Program-made: the position numbers and the translations under genes
Notes under the pieces: generated by a model
The model's input: the letters and a program-made list of their open reading frames with translations, nothing else
Told to the model about the DNA's origin: nothing
The model's database searches: none
Shown: in pieces, positions 35,408 through 46,500 of the stretch
Layout of the letters: the number at the start of each line of letters is the position of its first letter
How positions within the stretch are numbered: the first letter of the stretch is position 1
Source of the DNA: Siphonodentalium dalli
Lineage: Eukaryota; Mollusca; Scaphopoda; Gadilida; Siphonodentaliidae
Length of the DNA: 64,000 nucleotides
Assembly (NCBI GenBank): GCA_032622095.1
Contig: CP136063.1
Coordinates: forward strand, 217,143,982-217,207,981
Reading direction: 5' to 3'

Positions 35408-36112
35408 GGGAACTATATAACAATTTAGAAATATTTGATTTAGAAATGTATGTGGGAATATCTAGATGGCTCAATTCAAAGGAATTTTGCGGGGTAATCT
35501 AATTACGCGGTTTGCGAAGTTGCAAGAGTTACATTTTCAAAGTCAGTTATTGTGATCGGTGGGGAGGCATGTTATTGACTTTTATGAGATAGAGTCTGAG
35601 CCAATCAATTCTCCCATGATGGGAATCGAGCCATCGAAAATTAGAGTCGGAGCTGGCCAATGCAACACTTGTAATTTTGATATTTATTTTATAAATCCAA
35701 CGCATATAGACGATCTTTTTTCCCAATCAAGGATCCAAACAGTCATAGATAGTACTACACTTGATTTGCGCATCAAAAGTTTAAAACAATGCCTGATGCT
35801 GGAAGTTTGATATTTTTTTTTGCAAGTACTTCACTAATCACGGCAATAATTACACCAATGTTCGTTAAAAGTCAAATGAACGCCCGAGGGATAGTGACTA
35901 ACTGACTTCACAAAGAAATAACGTCGTCAATAGAGAAAATAACACTAATACTTATCATCACTGCCAATCGTTTTCGTACAAAATCGCCATTAAAATCGCA
36001 TTTCAGACAATGAATATTTTAATACAAAAAACGTTTGTATTAACCCTGGCATATCATAACAAGCTCGATCTAGATTGTTAGGAATGCTAAAAATCTGAAC
36101 GTGCAATCTGTC

Positions 36113-36662
36113 CTGGGGCCTGTACTATAGATTTACAATTGCCGTGTTTGAACAGGTGTGCAAGGTTATGAGAGGTACACAGGAGGCGTGAAGTGCAATA
36201 GACCACTGTATACCCGTGTGCTCATTACCGATGGGTGATTGGGGTTTGATCAGAATGGTATTATTTTGCATGACAACCCAACTAGAAATTGAAATACATC
36301 TTAAAACTTGAATTGTTGGAACAGACGATAACCATTGATGACATATAACACAATGCACGAACGGTTGCGGCGTACTCACTGAGCGATTATTTAAAGGATA
36401 CCGATTACCACCAATACAATTGAACACGGATTACGGAGTGTCTCCGGGGAATATTTTTTTTCATTGGTCAATCAAGTCACATGTGGTATACACCTATTAT
36501 TTTATTGGTCACCATGCATGTAAATGAGGCGTTGCGATAAGTCGCCTTTTCACTGTAAGAATAAGAGTGGAGGTCTATTGTAATCGACACCTTCTGTGTG
36601 CTCCACATAACCTTGTAACGTGTTCAAACACGGCAATTGTAAATCTATAGTACAGGCCCCTG
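36113..36662. mobile_element. TIR element, ~550 bp, unclassified
   Basis: Inverted ends of about 75 bp: GGGGCCTGTACTATAGATTT on the left (36116) and the mirrored AAATCTATAGTACAGGCCCC on the right (to 36660), continuing through TTGCCGTGTTTGAACA. No target duplication evident. An open minus frame inside is not protein-like. Confidence 0.6.
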
Positions 36663-38029
36663 GTTATGTCAATATAATTAGATTAGTGGTCCACCAATGT
36701 CATTGGAACAAAATGATATCGTGTAAAATAAAAGCAAACTGTTGATTGCCATCTTACTGTTCCATTTTTAAACTGACCAATGTTTTGGAAAATTTCTGCA
36801 CGTGTGAATGAAAGCATATTATCTGACACAGAAAGTCCCAAACATTTGGTCGACATACACTCACCGACCAGCTAGTCCAGTGCATTTATGAGAAAAAATG
36901 TCAAGCCCGGAACTAATTGCAACAATTTATTTTTGCTGAAATAAATACATAAATCCTCCATAAACAACATACCAAATATCAGCAAAAATCTGAAAAGGGG
37001 AGATTGGTGAATTTCGTGAAATAAATTTGGGGATATTTTATCAAATCATCAATGTATTGATTTTCATGGATGTATATAAAAAATAATCCAACTCACAAAT
37101 CCTACAAATAGAACTGGTAACCGTTCACATATTCGTTTTTCGAGTTGTGTGCCTTCAAAAATGCGAGTTTGCCTGATTTCGCAGAATGAGCCAAAATGCC
37201 TTATTTGTGGTTATTTATTACAAAAAAAACTAGAGCAAACTGAATGGCTTTTTCAGTGGTTTTGTAATTTCCTCACTAGATTAAACACACACAAAATATT
37301 AATATGTGCATCTATAAATAGGAAGAAGATTTTACTCCCAAACAAAATGTGCGTTCTATTGTAGACAGCCAAATTTGCCTCTGACACAGAACTTGTGTGA
37401 TGAAATTTGAGGTCATGTAACTCAATAATTTGATATTCATATGCAATGCTTTTCTTATAACCTTTTAAGTATTGTAAAGGTATTTACAGAACATTGTTTA
37501 AGAAAATCAACTTATATCCCTTTGAATACCTAGTCTTAACTTGTTTCCAAAAATGACATTTTGAGGCATTTTTGTCCATTCTCAAAGGTTTTGGGGCATA
37601 AATAGAAAAAAACAATAGGTATTTTAATGTGTAAAATTATTTCAACTTTCCTCCCACAACACTTTAGTGTTGAAAAAATAGCCTTACGTTTGTTATGCCA
37701 TCGTATATCACATTCTTGTCACCAAACGAGAGCCATTTCAGACACAATGCTGTTTTCTTCCAGATTATGTATTCCTGTTGTATTATTAAACTGCTCAATT
37801 AGTCTGGTCGATAAAAGGTTTGACCTTGAATAAATTTGGACTATGTTGGTTTTTATTCCATTTTGAAGAGGAATATATCCTCTACAACATATCCAAAATC
37901 TGCTAAAATCCGCTTTGAGCAAACTTTTTTACAGAGATTTTTTTAAATGCCCATTTTTCGACCTTGTGAAGTACGTTTTTCTACAATATCCCTCATCGGC
38001 GACACCGGAACGCATTAATCCTCCATCCG

Positions 38030-39270
38030 ATATATACCAGTTTGTGTGAAATTACAGTATAGGGGGCGAATAGAGTGACAAGGATAGAAAATAATGGAAT
38101 CGCGGCGATGAAATGGCTGTCAAAATGGCCGCAACTCCAATCCATGTTACGACGAAAGCAACATATTGGATAACCTATATGCGAAAATACACATTGGTAA
38201 TTTACAAATATGTTGTTATATATCTATAAAGATGCACATATCATTAAAACAGATCTATCTGAATGATTTATCGATCACTGCAACGCACGTTAACCCAATG
38301 ATTTATGTTCGGGTTTTCTGCTTAGAATGCATCCAACAGTCGGGCCAAAACAGTTATTTCGGGCATGCAACACACGAAGTAATATTTCGTCACACAGTGC
38401 GTGGTTGTTTCATTTGGAATGATGGTTAATTATTGAATGTAACGTAGAAACTGAAGTGCACACCCTTGCTGTGTAAATACTAGTTATATTTCAGGAATTT
38501 TCAACACTCCGTGATAATAAACCATACACGTATGTCGTAATGCTGATTATACTGTAAAGAAACACTCATCTCTTCAACAGAATATTACCCTATCTCACTA
38601 GATCGAAGAGCCTGTACATCGTACATTTTATTTAATACTAATTTTCATGCTGCTTCCAAACCGGTTTCTTAGTAGACAATTTTGTTACTCAATGTTGCTA
38701 TTTATGGTTTTGTATCCAACATATATGTTTAACATTAGGGAGAATGGGTAAACGCGGCGATGCGGTTGCAGAAAGGGTAGTACGTTTCGCGTATATGTGA
38801 CCTTGATGCATTTAAGCACATATCATTTCCAGGTATAAAGGCAGTCTCTGTAGACAAATTTGGTCATTTTGAGACTTTATTGAAGAGAGTACTCCTTTGT
38901 ATTTTGATAAATTGCGTTCATAGTATACCACCATGTATGTGTGTGATAAAGGCGAAATATTCGTGTTTAATCATTTGACCGGAGGCAACTATGACTACTA
39001 TTTTAAGACAAGGACAATAGGATCTACATATTTTACCTAGTACCATATGAATAGCTCTCATACTGTTCTATAGTAGTGAATTTTGACAGATTTGGTGTTG
39101 TAGATTTAAAATAAATGATTATCGGTCACATTCGTGAGACTGTTTTCATTACATACATTTCTGCTTCTAGAAAAGGTCACATATTCAATACATCCCTTTT
39201 AGATCACAATTAACTGTTTAATTACACATATATTACACGATTCAAGATAAACAGTATAAAAAGGGGGTTA
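38030..39270 (+). repeat. Large dispersed repeat R1, copy b
   Basis: Collinear with 20044-21789 and lying inside the left arm of the giant palindrome, where the right arm has no counterpart. It therefore looks like an insertion, or the right arm lost it. No open frame is conserved. Confidence 0.6.
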
Positions 39271-39387
39271 TTCTTCTGTTTCTTGGCGCCCAAAAAGTCC
39301 ATATTTAATTGTTGTATGAGACCTGGCTTTCGTTTGCTCTCTCGTGAGATACATTATAGAGAATTCTTACATCTATTATTAAAAGCT

Positions 39388-40815
39388 CCCATTATGGTGG
39401 ATACACACATGCATGTAATCTCTGTAAATGTCGTGTATTTGTCGTTTTACATGGATCATACAGACCATGTAATATGTGTCCGATCCGCTGACAACCCAAT
39501 CGTTGGGGCTATGTTTGACCACAGTGAGCCAAGCTCCGAACGTGCAGAGAGCCGTTGACTGAACGAAACGAAGTCGTCAGGCCGCTTAAAATAATTGTTC
39601 GCGCGATAACCCAAATGTTGGACTTTCTGTTTGAATCATTGTCAGTCTTCTCTTGATTTTTATACCAGTGATGGCCCCAGTATTTCCCCGACGCAGGGGC
39701 TATGATCCCCATCATGGGGGGGGGGCTATATTATCCAGGAAGCTACCGGACTGACCATTGCATATTTCCTTGACGGGTGGGGTGGGGGCATGCAGCACCC
39801 TGAGTCCTGTGATTAATATAATATTCATCAATTTATGCTATTCATATAATTATGAACATAGTATTACAGCTTTAAATTTGAAAATACAGAAGGTGATGTT
39901 GATGTGTGTCTTCATTCGGGGAAAAAGGTTGTCTAGCTCTACGAGTTCCCAACTACTTTCCTCTCTTGTGTTATATATGTATACGCAAACTTTACAACTA
40001 TGGAATATTTAAGTTAAACATATTGTACATTCATGCCCAGATAATCCCGGCTGATACATTCAACTAAATCCCTTAGTTATTCGAAGCTTTCGAGAACCAG
40101 CCCCTTCCCCCAATCATGGATTATGGTCCAAAATGTTATAATTCAAGCGTGTACAAGCTAAAATTGTGACAGTTAGGAAATTGTTCAACCTTTGGTTTGA
40201 GAAACATATACTTTTATGTAAATTATGGGTGAAAATGGGGGGTGTCACTCTTTTTACTTTCAATGATGTACCTGGCGCTGTAATGGATATTTACATGGAA
40301 ATACCAATTGAATGTTATCACATGAGCTCGCTCTGAAACTATCCGAGGAATCTCAACGAACCGGTATTGTCTCTCTTAATTGTCCAATGCTTGTTATTCA
40401 AGGCATGAGAGCACCATATCGGATTGTTAATGGGACATTAAACACTCGTGTATCACAATCGCCCTAAAAGAGCTTAAAATTCTGCACATTTTATTTTTAT
40501 TTTGGATTACCCTGAAATGACGAGAAACAAATCAAGTATAAAATCGACGGACTCAAATCAACTTTTCGAAATGAATTAAAACTCGTGAAAAAACAGCAAC
40601 ATATATCAGACAGGATTTATTCATTTCGGCATCCATGAAAGAATTTATGACCGGCCTGAAATTTCTTGATAGCAGTTAGTTTGATAATGGCTTCTCACTT
40701 GTCTCGCCTGTTGAAATTGTCCGATCGCGCGCAGGCGACTAATGATATCAATGATTGGTGTGATCATGTAAAATACATGGATTTTACATACAGAAATTAC
40801 ATGCATGTGTGTATC
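39388..40815. mobile_element. Candidate TIR element E, copy 1
   Basis: Starts GGTGGATACACACATGCATG and ends with the inverted CATGCATGTGTGTATCCACC; the similarity of the two ends reaches about 55 bp (CTCTGTAAAT, TGTATTT). Together with copy 2 it forms the inner half of the giant palindrome. Non-coding; G8-9 run near 39716. Confidence 0.5.
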
Positions 40816-40821
40816 CACCCC

Positions 40822-42150
40822 AAGGGTGGATACACACTTGTATGTAATTTCTGTATGTAAAATCCATGTATTTTACACGGTCACACCAATCATTGATAGC
40901 AGTAACCGCCTGCGCGCGATCGGTCCATTTCAACATGCGAGACCAGTGAGTAGTTATAAGCCATTATCAAACTAACTGCTATCAAGAAATTTCAGGCCAC
41001 TCATAGACATGTCTTTTTTCACGGATGCCGAAATGAATAAAACCTGTTTGATATACGCTGCTGTTTTTCACGAGTTTTAATTCATTTCGAAAAGTGGATT
41101 TGAGTCCGTCGATTTCATACTTGATATGTTTTTCGTCAATTGTTGGAAACAAAGTCATAAAAAAAAAATACAATATGCAGAATTTGAAGCTCTTTTAGGA
41201 CGATACCGGTTTGTTGAGATTGCTCGAATAATTTGAGAGCGAGCTCATGTGATAACATTTAAATGGGATTTCCATGCAAATATCCATTACAAATTAATGC
41301 AGATACAACGTTGAAATTAAAAAGAGTGACACCCCCCCCCCCCCCCCCCCCCATGTTCACCCATAATTTACAGAACAGGTTGAACAAGTTCCTAACTGTC
41401 ACAATTTTAGCCTGTACAGGCATGAATTATAACATTTTCAACCATAATCCATGATTGGGGGATGGGGCTGGTTCTCGAAAGCTTCGAATAACTATAAGGG
41501 AATTAGTTGAATGTATCAGCCGGGATTATCTGGGCAATAATGAACAACATTTTGTTTTACCTAAATATTCCATAGTTGTATATTTTGCTTATGCATGCAT
41601 AACACAAGAGAGGAAAGGTGACGTAGTTGGGAAATCGTAGCTAGACCTTCTGTACCTTTAAATTTAAAGCTGTAATAATATGTTCACAATTATATGAATA
41701 GCATACATTGCTGCATATTAGATTAATCACTCGTAGCAAACAGACATGACTGTCAACTACAATATTTATACATCAGGAGTGGCTTCAGGGGGTCAGAACT
41801 CAGGGTGCTGCACCCCCCCCCCTCCCCGGCGAGGAAATATGCAATGGTCAGTGCGGCAGCTTCCGGGATAATATAGCCCCCGTGTTGAGGATCTCAGCAT
41901 CTGCGTTGTGGAAATCCTGAGCCCATCACTGGTATAAAAATCAAGAAAAGACTGAAAATGATTTGTACAAAACCTCCACCATTTGGGTTATCGCGCAAAT
42001 AATTATTTTGAGCGGCCTGACGACTTCGTCCGAGTCAACGGCTCTCTGCAATGTTAGAGCTTGTTGGGTTGTCAGCGGACACATTTTACAAGTGTGTATG
42101 ACCAAATACACGATATTTACACGGATTACATGCATGTGTGTATCCACCCT
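40822..42150. mobile_element. Candidate TIR element E, copy 2 (inverted)
   Basis: Starts AAGGGTGGATACACACTTG and ends CATGCATGTGTGTATCCACCC. Reverse complement of copy 1 over its length. Contains a 21-C run at 41332-41352, where copy 1 has only a short G run. Confidence 0.5.
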
Positions 42151-43524
42151 CAGTTGGCGCACCTACCACCGAAATTCAGAATTTTTCGACAACAACTGCC
42201 ATCATGGACGCCATCTTGGATTACAGAAAATGCTCAAAGCCGATTTTAGCGGATTTTGGATATGTTATAGAGGATATATTCCTCTTCAAAATGGAATAGA
42301 AAGTTAGAAACCAACTTAGTCCAAATTTATTCTAGGTTGACCCTAAAATTTTAGAAGTCCTAACATTTTAGTTTATCGACCAGATAAAATACGTTATTGG
42401 ACATTTATTTAGAATTTTATGGCCATGTTGTATAAAACAATCCCAAAATGCCAATTTGACATTTCACTGCCCAAATTACGACAAAATGATCTGTCTATGA
42501 ACATAAACAAAGGAAATGTTCAATTGTGTATGAAAGAATAATGTAGGCAGAAGCTGTTAATATAAAATGTTATGCTTCAAGATGCATAATTTTTAAGTTT
42601 TTGTTGATGTTCTTTCCCCTATCCCATTTTTCTGCCGTTCAAATTTGGAGTAAGTTTCCAGAATGATGAGTGAAATCCAGTGACATTCATTGGTATAACC
42701 ATTGGAATTCTATTTTCTGAGAAAAAATGATTTAAGAGGACAGATCAAATAATTTTACACGATATACTGTCTTTCATTTTTCTGAATATACACAAAAATT
42801 GACAAAAACTCCCCACAATAGTATTTTCGGAATAGAGGCTAGACAAAGAGTTCATAGGGCCATAATTTAATTTTCTTCACCAATGTATTTGGAAATTCCT
42901 TCACAATTTGTTCAATCTAGTATTCTCATGTTATGAGAAAAGCAGAGAATATGGATATTGATTTATTGAGTTACATGACCTCAAATATGGCATTTCATCA
43001 CGCGAGTTCTGTGTCGGAAGCAAATTTCGCCATAAAATGGAACACATATTTTGTTCGAGAATATTTTATTCTTCTTAATCATAGATGCACATATTAATCA
43101 TATTTTGTGTTTTATCTAGTGAGGAAATTACTAAAACAGTGAAAAATAATTTTAAATAATTAACTATAAAATACGGCATTTTGCTCATTCTGCGAAATTA
43201 AGTCTCCGAAATCAGATAAACTCTCGTTTTTGAAGGCACACAATTCGAAAAATACTTAACGAATCTGGGAATGGTTTCCAGTTCTGGATTCAGGAAAGTG
43301 AGTTAATAAAAATAGAACTTGCAAATGATTTTTTGATATACATTTCTTGAAAATCCATAAATTGATGATTTGACCAAATTTTCCCAATTATTTTACCGAT
43401 ATTTGCTGATTTTTATAGTATGTTGTTTATGGATGGTTTATGTACCTATTCCAGCAAAAAAGAATACTGTTGCAATTAGTTCTGGGTAAAACAATAAATC
43501 CACTGGACTAAGCGGTCTGTGTTC

Positions 43525-43556
43525 TCGCAGGTTCTTGTATAAGAATCTGGTTTGCA
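43525..43556 (+). promoter_or_regulatory. Possible TATA-like element of the EF-hand gene
   Basis: GTATAAGAATC at about 43537 lies ~50 bp before Met12. It is weak, and the CGCAG at 43576-43580 could instead be a splice acceptor for an upstream non-coding exon. Confidence 0.25.
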
Positions 43557-46500
43557 ATGTTCCATCTTGTGTACATCGCAGGTCGCACTATGAATACCAT
43601 GACAACCTTATCTGTGCTCGTGCTGGTCGTGGTTACAATGCTGGCTGACAGCGGCGAGGGGAGGATCGGAAGGTTCGTCAGAATCCGTGTCAGTATCGGG
43701 CGTCGGTCTGTGTGTCCAGATACGTGTCCGAGATCTTGTGGTGGACAGGTCGCATGTAGTGACGAATGCCGAAGATTGTGTGCACCAAAGAGAGAAGTTT
43801 TTCAGGTATATAAACTGAATATAAACCGGCATTATTTTGTCGGTATTGAAGATGTTGTATAATTTCCATGAAATCTCTTCATGTACAGATCCATTGGTAT
43901 GAAATAATATATACATGTTAAGTCAGAAAGACCCGTCAACATATGAGCACTACTATTACTAGAAATATTTGTTCCAAATTAATTTCCCGAACTGTGATGG
44001 AATGGTTTTTATGTTTACTTTTTTTTTTTTTTAGAAATTACTACCTTTTTCATTGACAATTTATATAGGAGAAATATTTGTAACAAAAGATGTTTTTCAT
44101 GCACGTGTATTTGGGAACAACAATGCAAACTGCCTTCAAAACGATCTTCATAGAAATGCTATTGTCGTCGTTGAAAGTGGTTTCAGGTCAGAATGTCAAA
44201 GATGGTGTATCTACCCTGAATTGTCAGTATAGATTTGGAGGGTAAAAAATATTAATTTTGAGTCGAAGAGAACCGCCACTTATTTCCTATGTACGTACCT
44301 GTACAGAAAATGTGGATATTTTAAGAACATTACAACATATTTATTAGAAATATATCTTCAAAATATGTTCAACGCCAGATGTTTCTCTTGTGTGTATTTG
44401 ATAAATAATAGTTAAAATACCAATTGAAAAGAAGTTCCATGTTGTTGTTTTTGTAGCTGTTGTTGTTGTTATTGTTGTTGTTGTTTTGTGAGTGCTTCTG
44501 GCAAAAAATAGAGCATCTTTGATGGTGTGAAGTAAATTAACCATTCCATGCCTCGAGCTTCCTGAAATTTTGCGAAAACCCTGTGCCAATGTATGCTCTT
44601 ATATATGCGAGTCTTATATAAGAGAATGCATTGCCCTAACAATACTTACATTGACCTTGTAAGCCAGTGCATTATCTTATATATGCGAGGCTCCCTATGG
44701 GAGACTCACATATATAAGAGAATGCACTGGTACAGGATATTTAATGCTGCACCAGCGCAGATCCCGGTACTCAATCCGACTAAGCACCCCTAAATTACTA
44801 TTTCTTTGGCTTCAGGGGTAAAAAATATTTGATTCGAGTCGAGGAATCTACCCATCAAAGCTCAGAGTGATCAGATATTAATTTTTGAAGTTTGTTATTT
44901 CTCGAGATGTGTACTAATAATTGCCCCAGAAATACTTATTCAAACGGACGAAGATGGGTGACCCTAAAATCAAGTGGTAATAATAACGCAATTTTGACCC
45001 GAGACCATCCTTTTGACGGCGTGTTTCTGGGCCACAAACAATTGAAATAACAAAACTTCAAAAATTTATATCTGATCACTCTGAGCGTTGATGGGTAGGT
45101 TCCTCGACTCGAATCAAATATTTTTTACCCCCGTAGCCAAAGAAATAGTAATTTATGAGCGTCTGATCGGATTGAGTACCTTTAAGCTGAGATGTTTGTA
45201 AGAGGCCTTTGCCGATAACTCATCTCATTCCAATAGTTCATTGATCAACAGACATGTGATGAAAATTCTCAAATAAAGAAAATTGTTTTAAGTAGTAACT
45301 GTTGTCGTTCTAAATGAAATTGACTATGAAGTTTCTTGAATAACAAAATAACTATAGAATAACAAGTTCCCTCGTGATCTTTGGATACGATATGAATATT
45401 AAGCAGCAATTCTGAAAACTTCCCATTTTCAGAGATTTCCCCCTATTAGATCTATAATAATGGACGATAGTAACACTTTAGTTTCGCTTGCTATTGTATA
45501 TGTCCTTGCAACTGCAATAATCAACATCTTTCCCATGTTTCCTATAATATTTGCTTGCAGGAAGAGAAAGGTGGATTTTCACTAATACCACAAAACTTTG
45601 ATGAATATGACATTGATAATGACGGATTCATATCCAAGACAGAATTCTCTAAAGCAGTCGGTGAATCTCTGGAGAGTGTCGAGGCGCCCTTCTCTTTGGC
45701 AGATTCGAACGGTTAGTGCAATGTATTATCTCTAGGAATGAATGAATGAATGCTTTGTTGCAAAGACGCAAATTAATGCGTAACATGCATAACACATATA
45801 TGATATTTTATATACAATATTACACAATAAATATGGGACCCCTCCCTACAAACGTGTTGTTTGTTTGTTTGTTTTTCTTTGTTCATTTTTTGTTCTTCTT
45901 TTAAAAATCGTGTGTGTGTGTGTGTATATATGATTTTATTATGTCAGCTCTTGCAATTAGCCAATCAGCGTCGATATATATAGTGAGGGTATATGTACCC
46001 ATATTAGGTCGGTGACCTAATATGAAATCAATATAGGTGCTTATCCGCCATCTTGTGTTTTCAGAAACTCAGTCGCCTCGGGAATATTTTTGGTGTATTT
46101 TGGCGCAAAGAAAGGGATATCTGTGTCGGAAATCATTTTCTGTGAATTTAAAGACATAGTTTCATGTACCAAAACCTGCATGCGATATATTTGAGGAATT
46201 CTAAAGACTCATAAATTCACTATCAAACTCAACTCGTTGTCCTACTTCTGGTAATTAACCATTGACTCAATGCGTTAGCGTTCAACGCCATGACGCGTCA
46301 TTGTGACGCTACATAAGTTAAAGGGATATGCTGGATTTTGTCCACTGACATAATAAATACGTTACGGGACGCTTAGTGGTCGGATATGGTGTCATGGTGC
46401 CTACGGCCTCGCCTAATATTGATCTCACTTTGCCTCACATGACACCATATCCGACCACTGAGCGTCCCGTAACTTATAATATTCTTCATTATGTTTTCAA

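Larger units (their letters stand above)
36870..43525. repeat. Giant imperfect palindrome, ~2.7-kb arms
   Basis: Left arm 36870-37925 plus 39388-40815; right arm 40822-43525. Matched landmarks: 37155 with about 43240 (GCCTTCAAAAATGCGAG), 37400 with about 43000 (GAGGTCATGTAACTCAATAA), 37880 with about 42270, 40120 with about 41450, 40700 with about 40940. The axis is near 40820 between TATCCACCCC and AAGGGTGGATA. The left arm is interrupted by repeat R1 copy b (37925-39388); the right arm has about 75 extra bases at 42150-42228. The right arm ends at the promoter of the EF-hand gene. Confidence 0.75.

Noticed and set aside
36125-36427. 100-aa minus frame
   Set aside because: Contained within a TIR element, no recognisable domain, atypical composition.
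44455-44500. Poly-Thr/Asn coding repeat in an 81-aa minus frame
   Set aside because: It is a TTG/GTT trinucleotide microsatellite in intron 1 of the EF-hand gene, not a protein.
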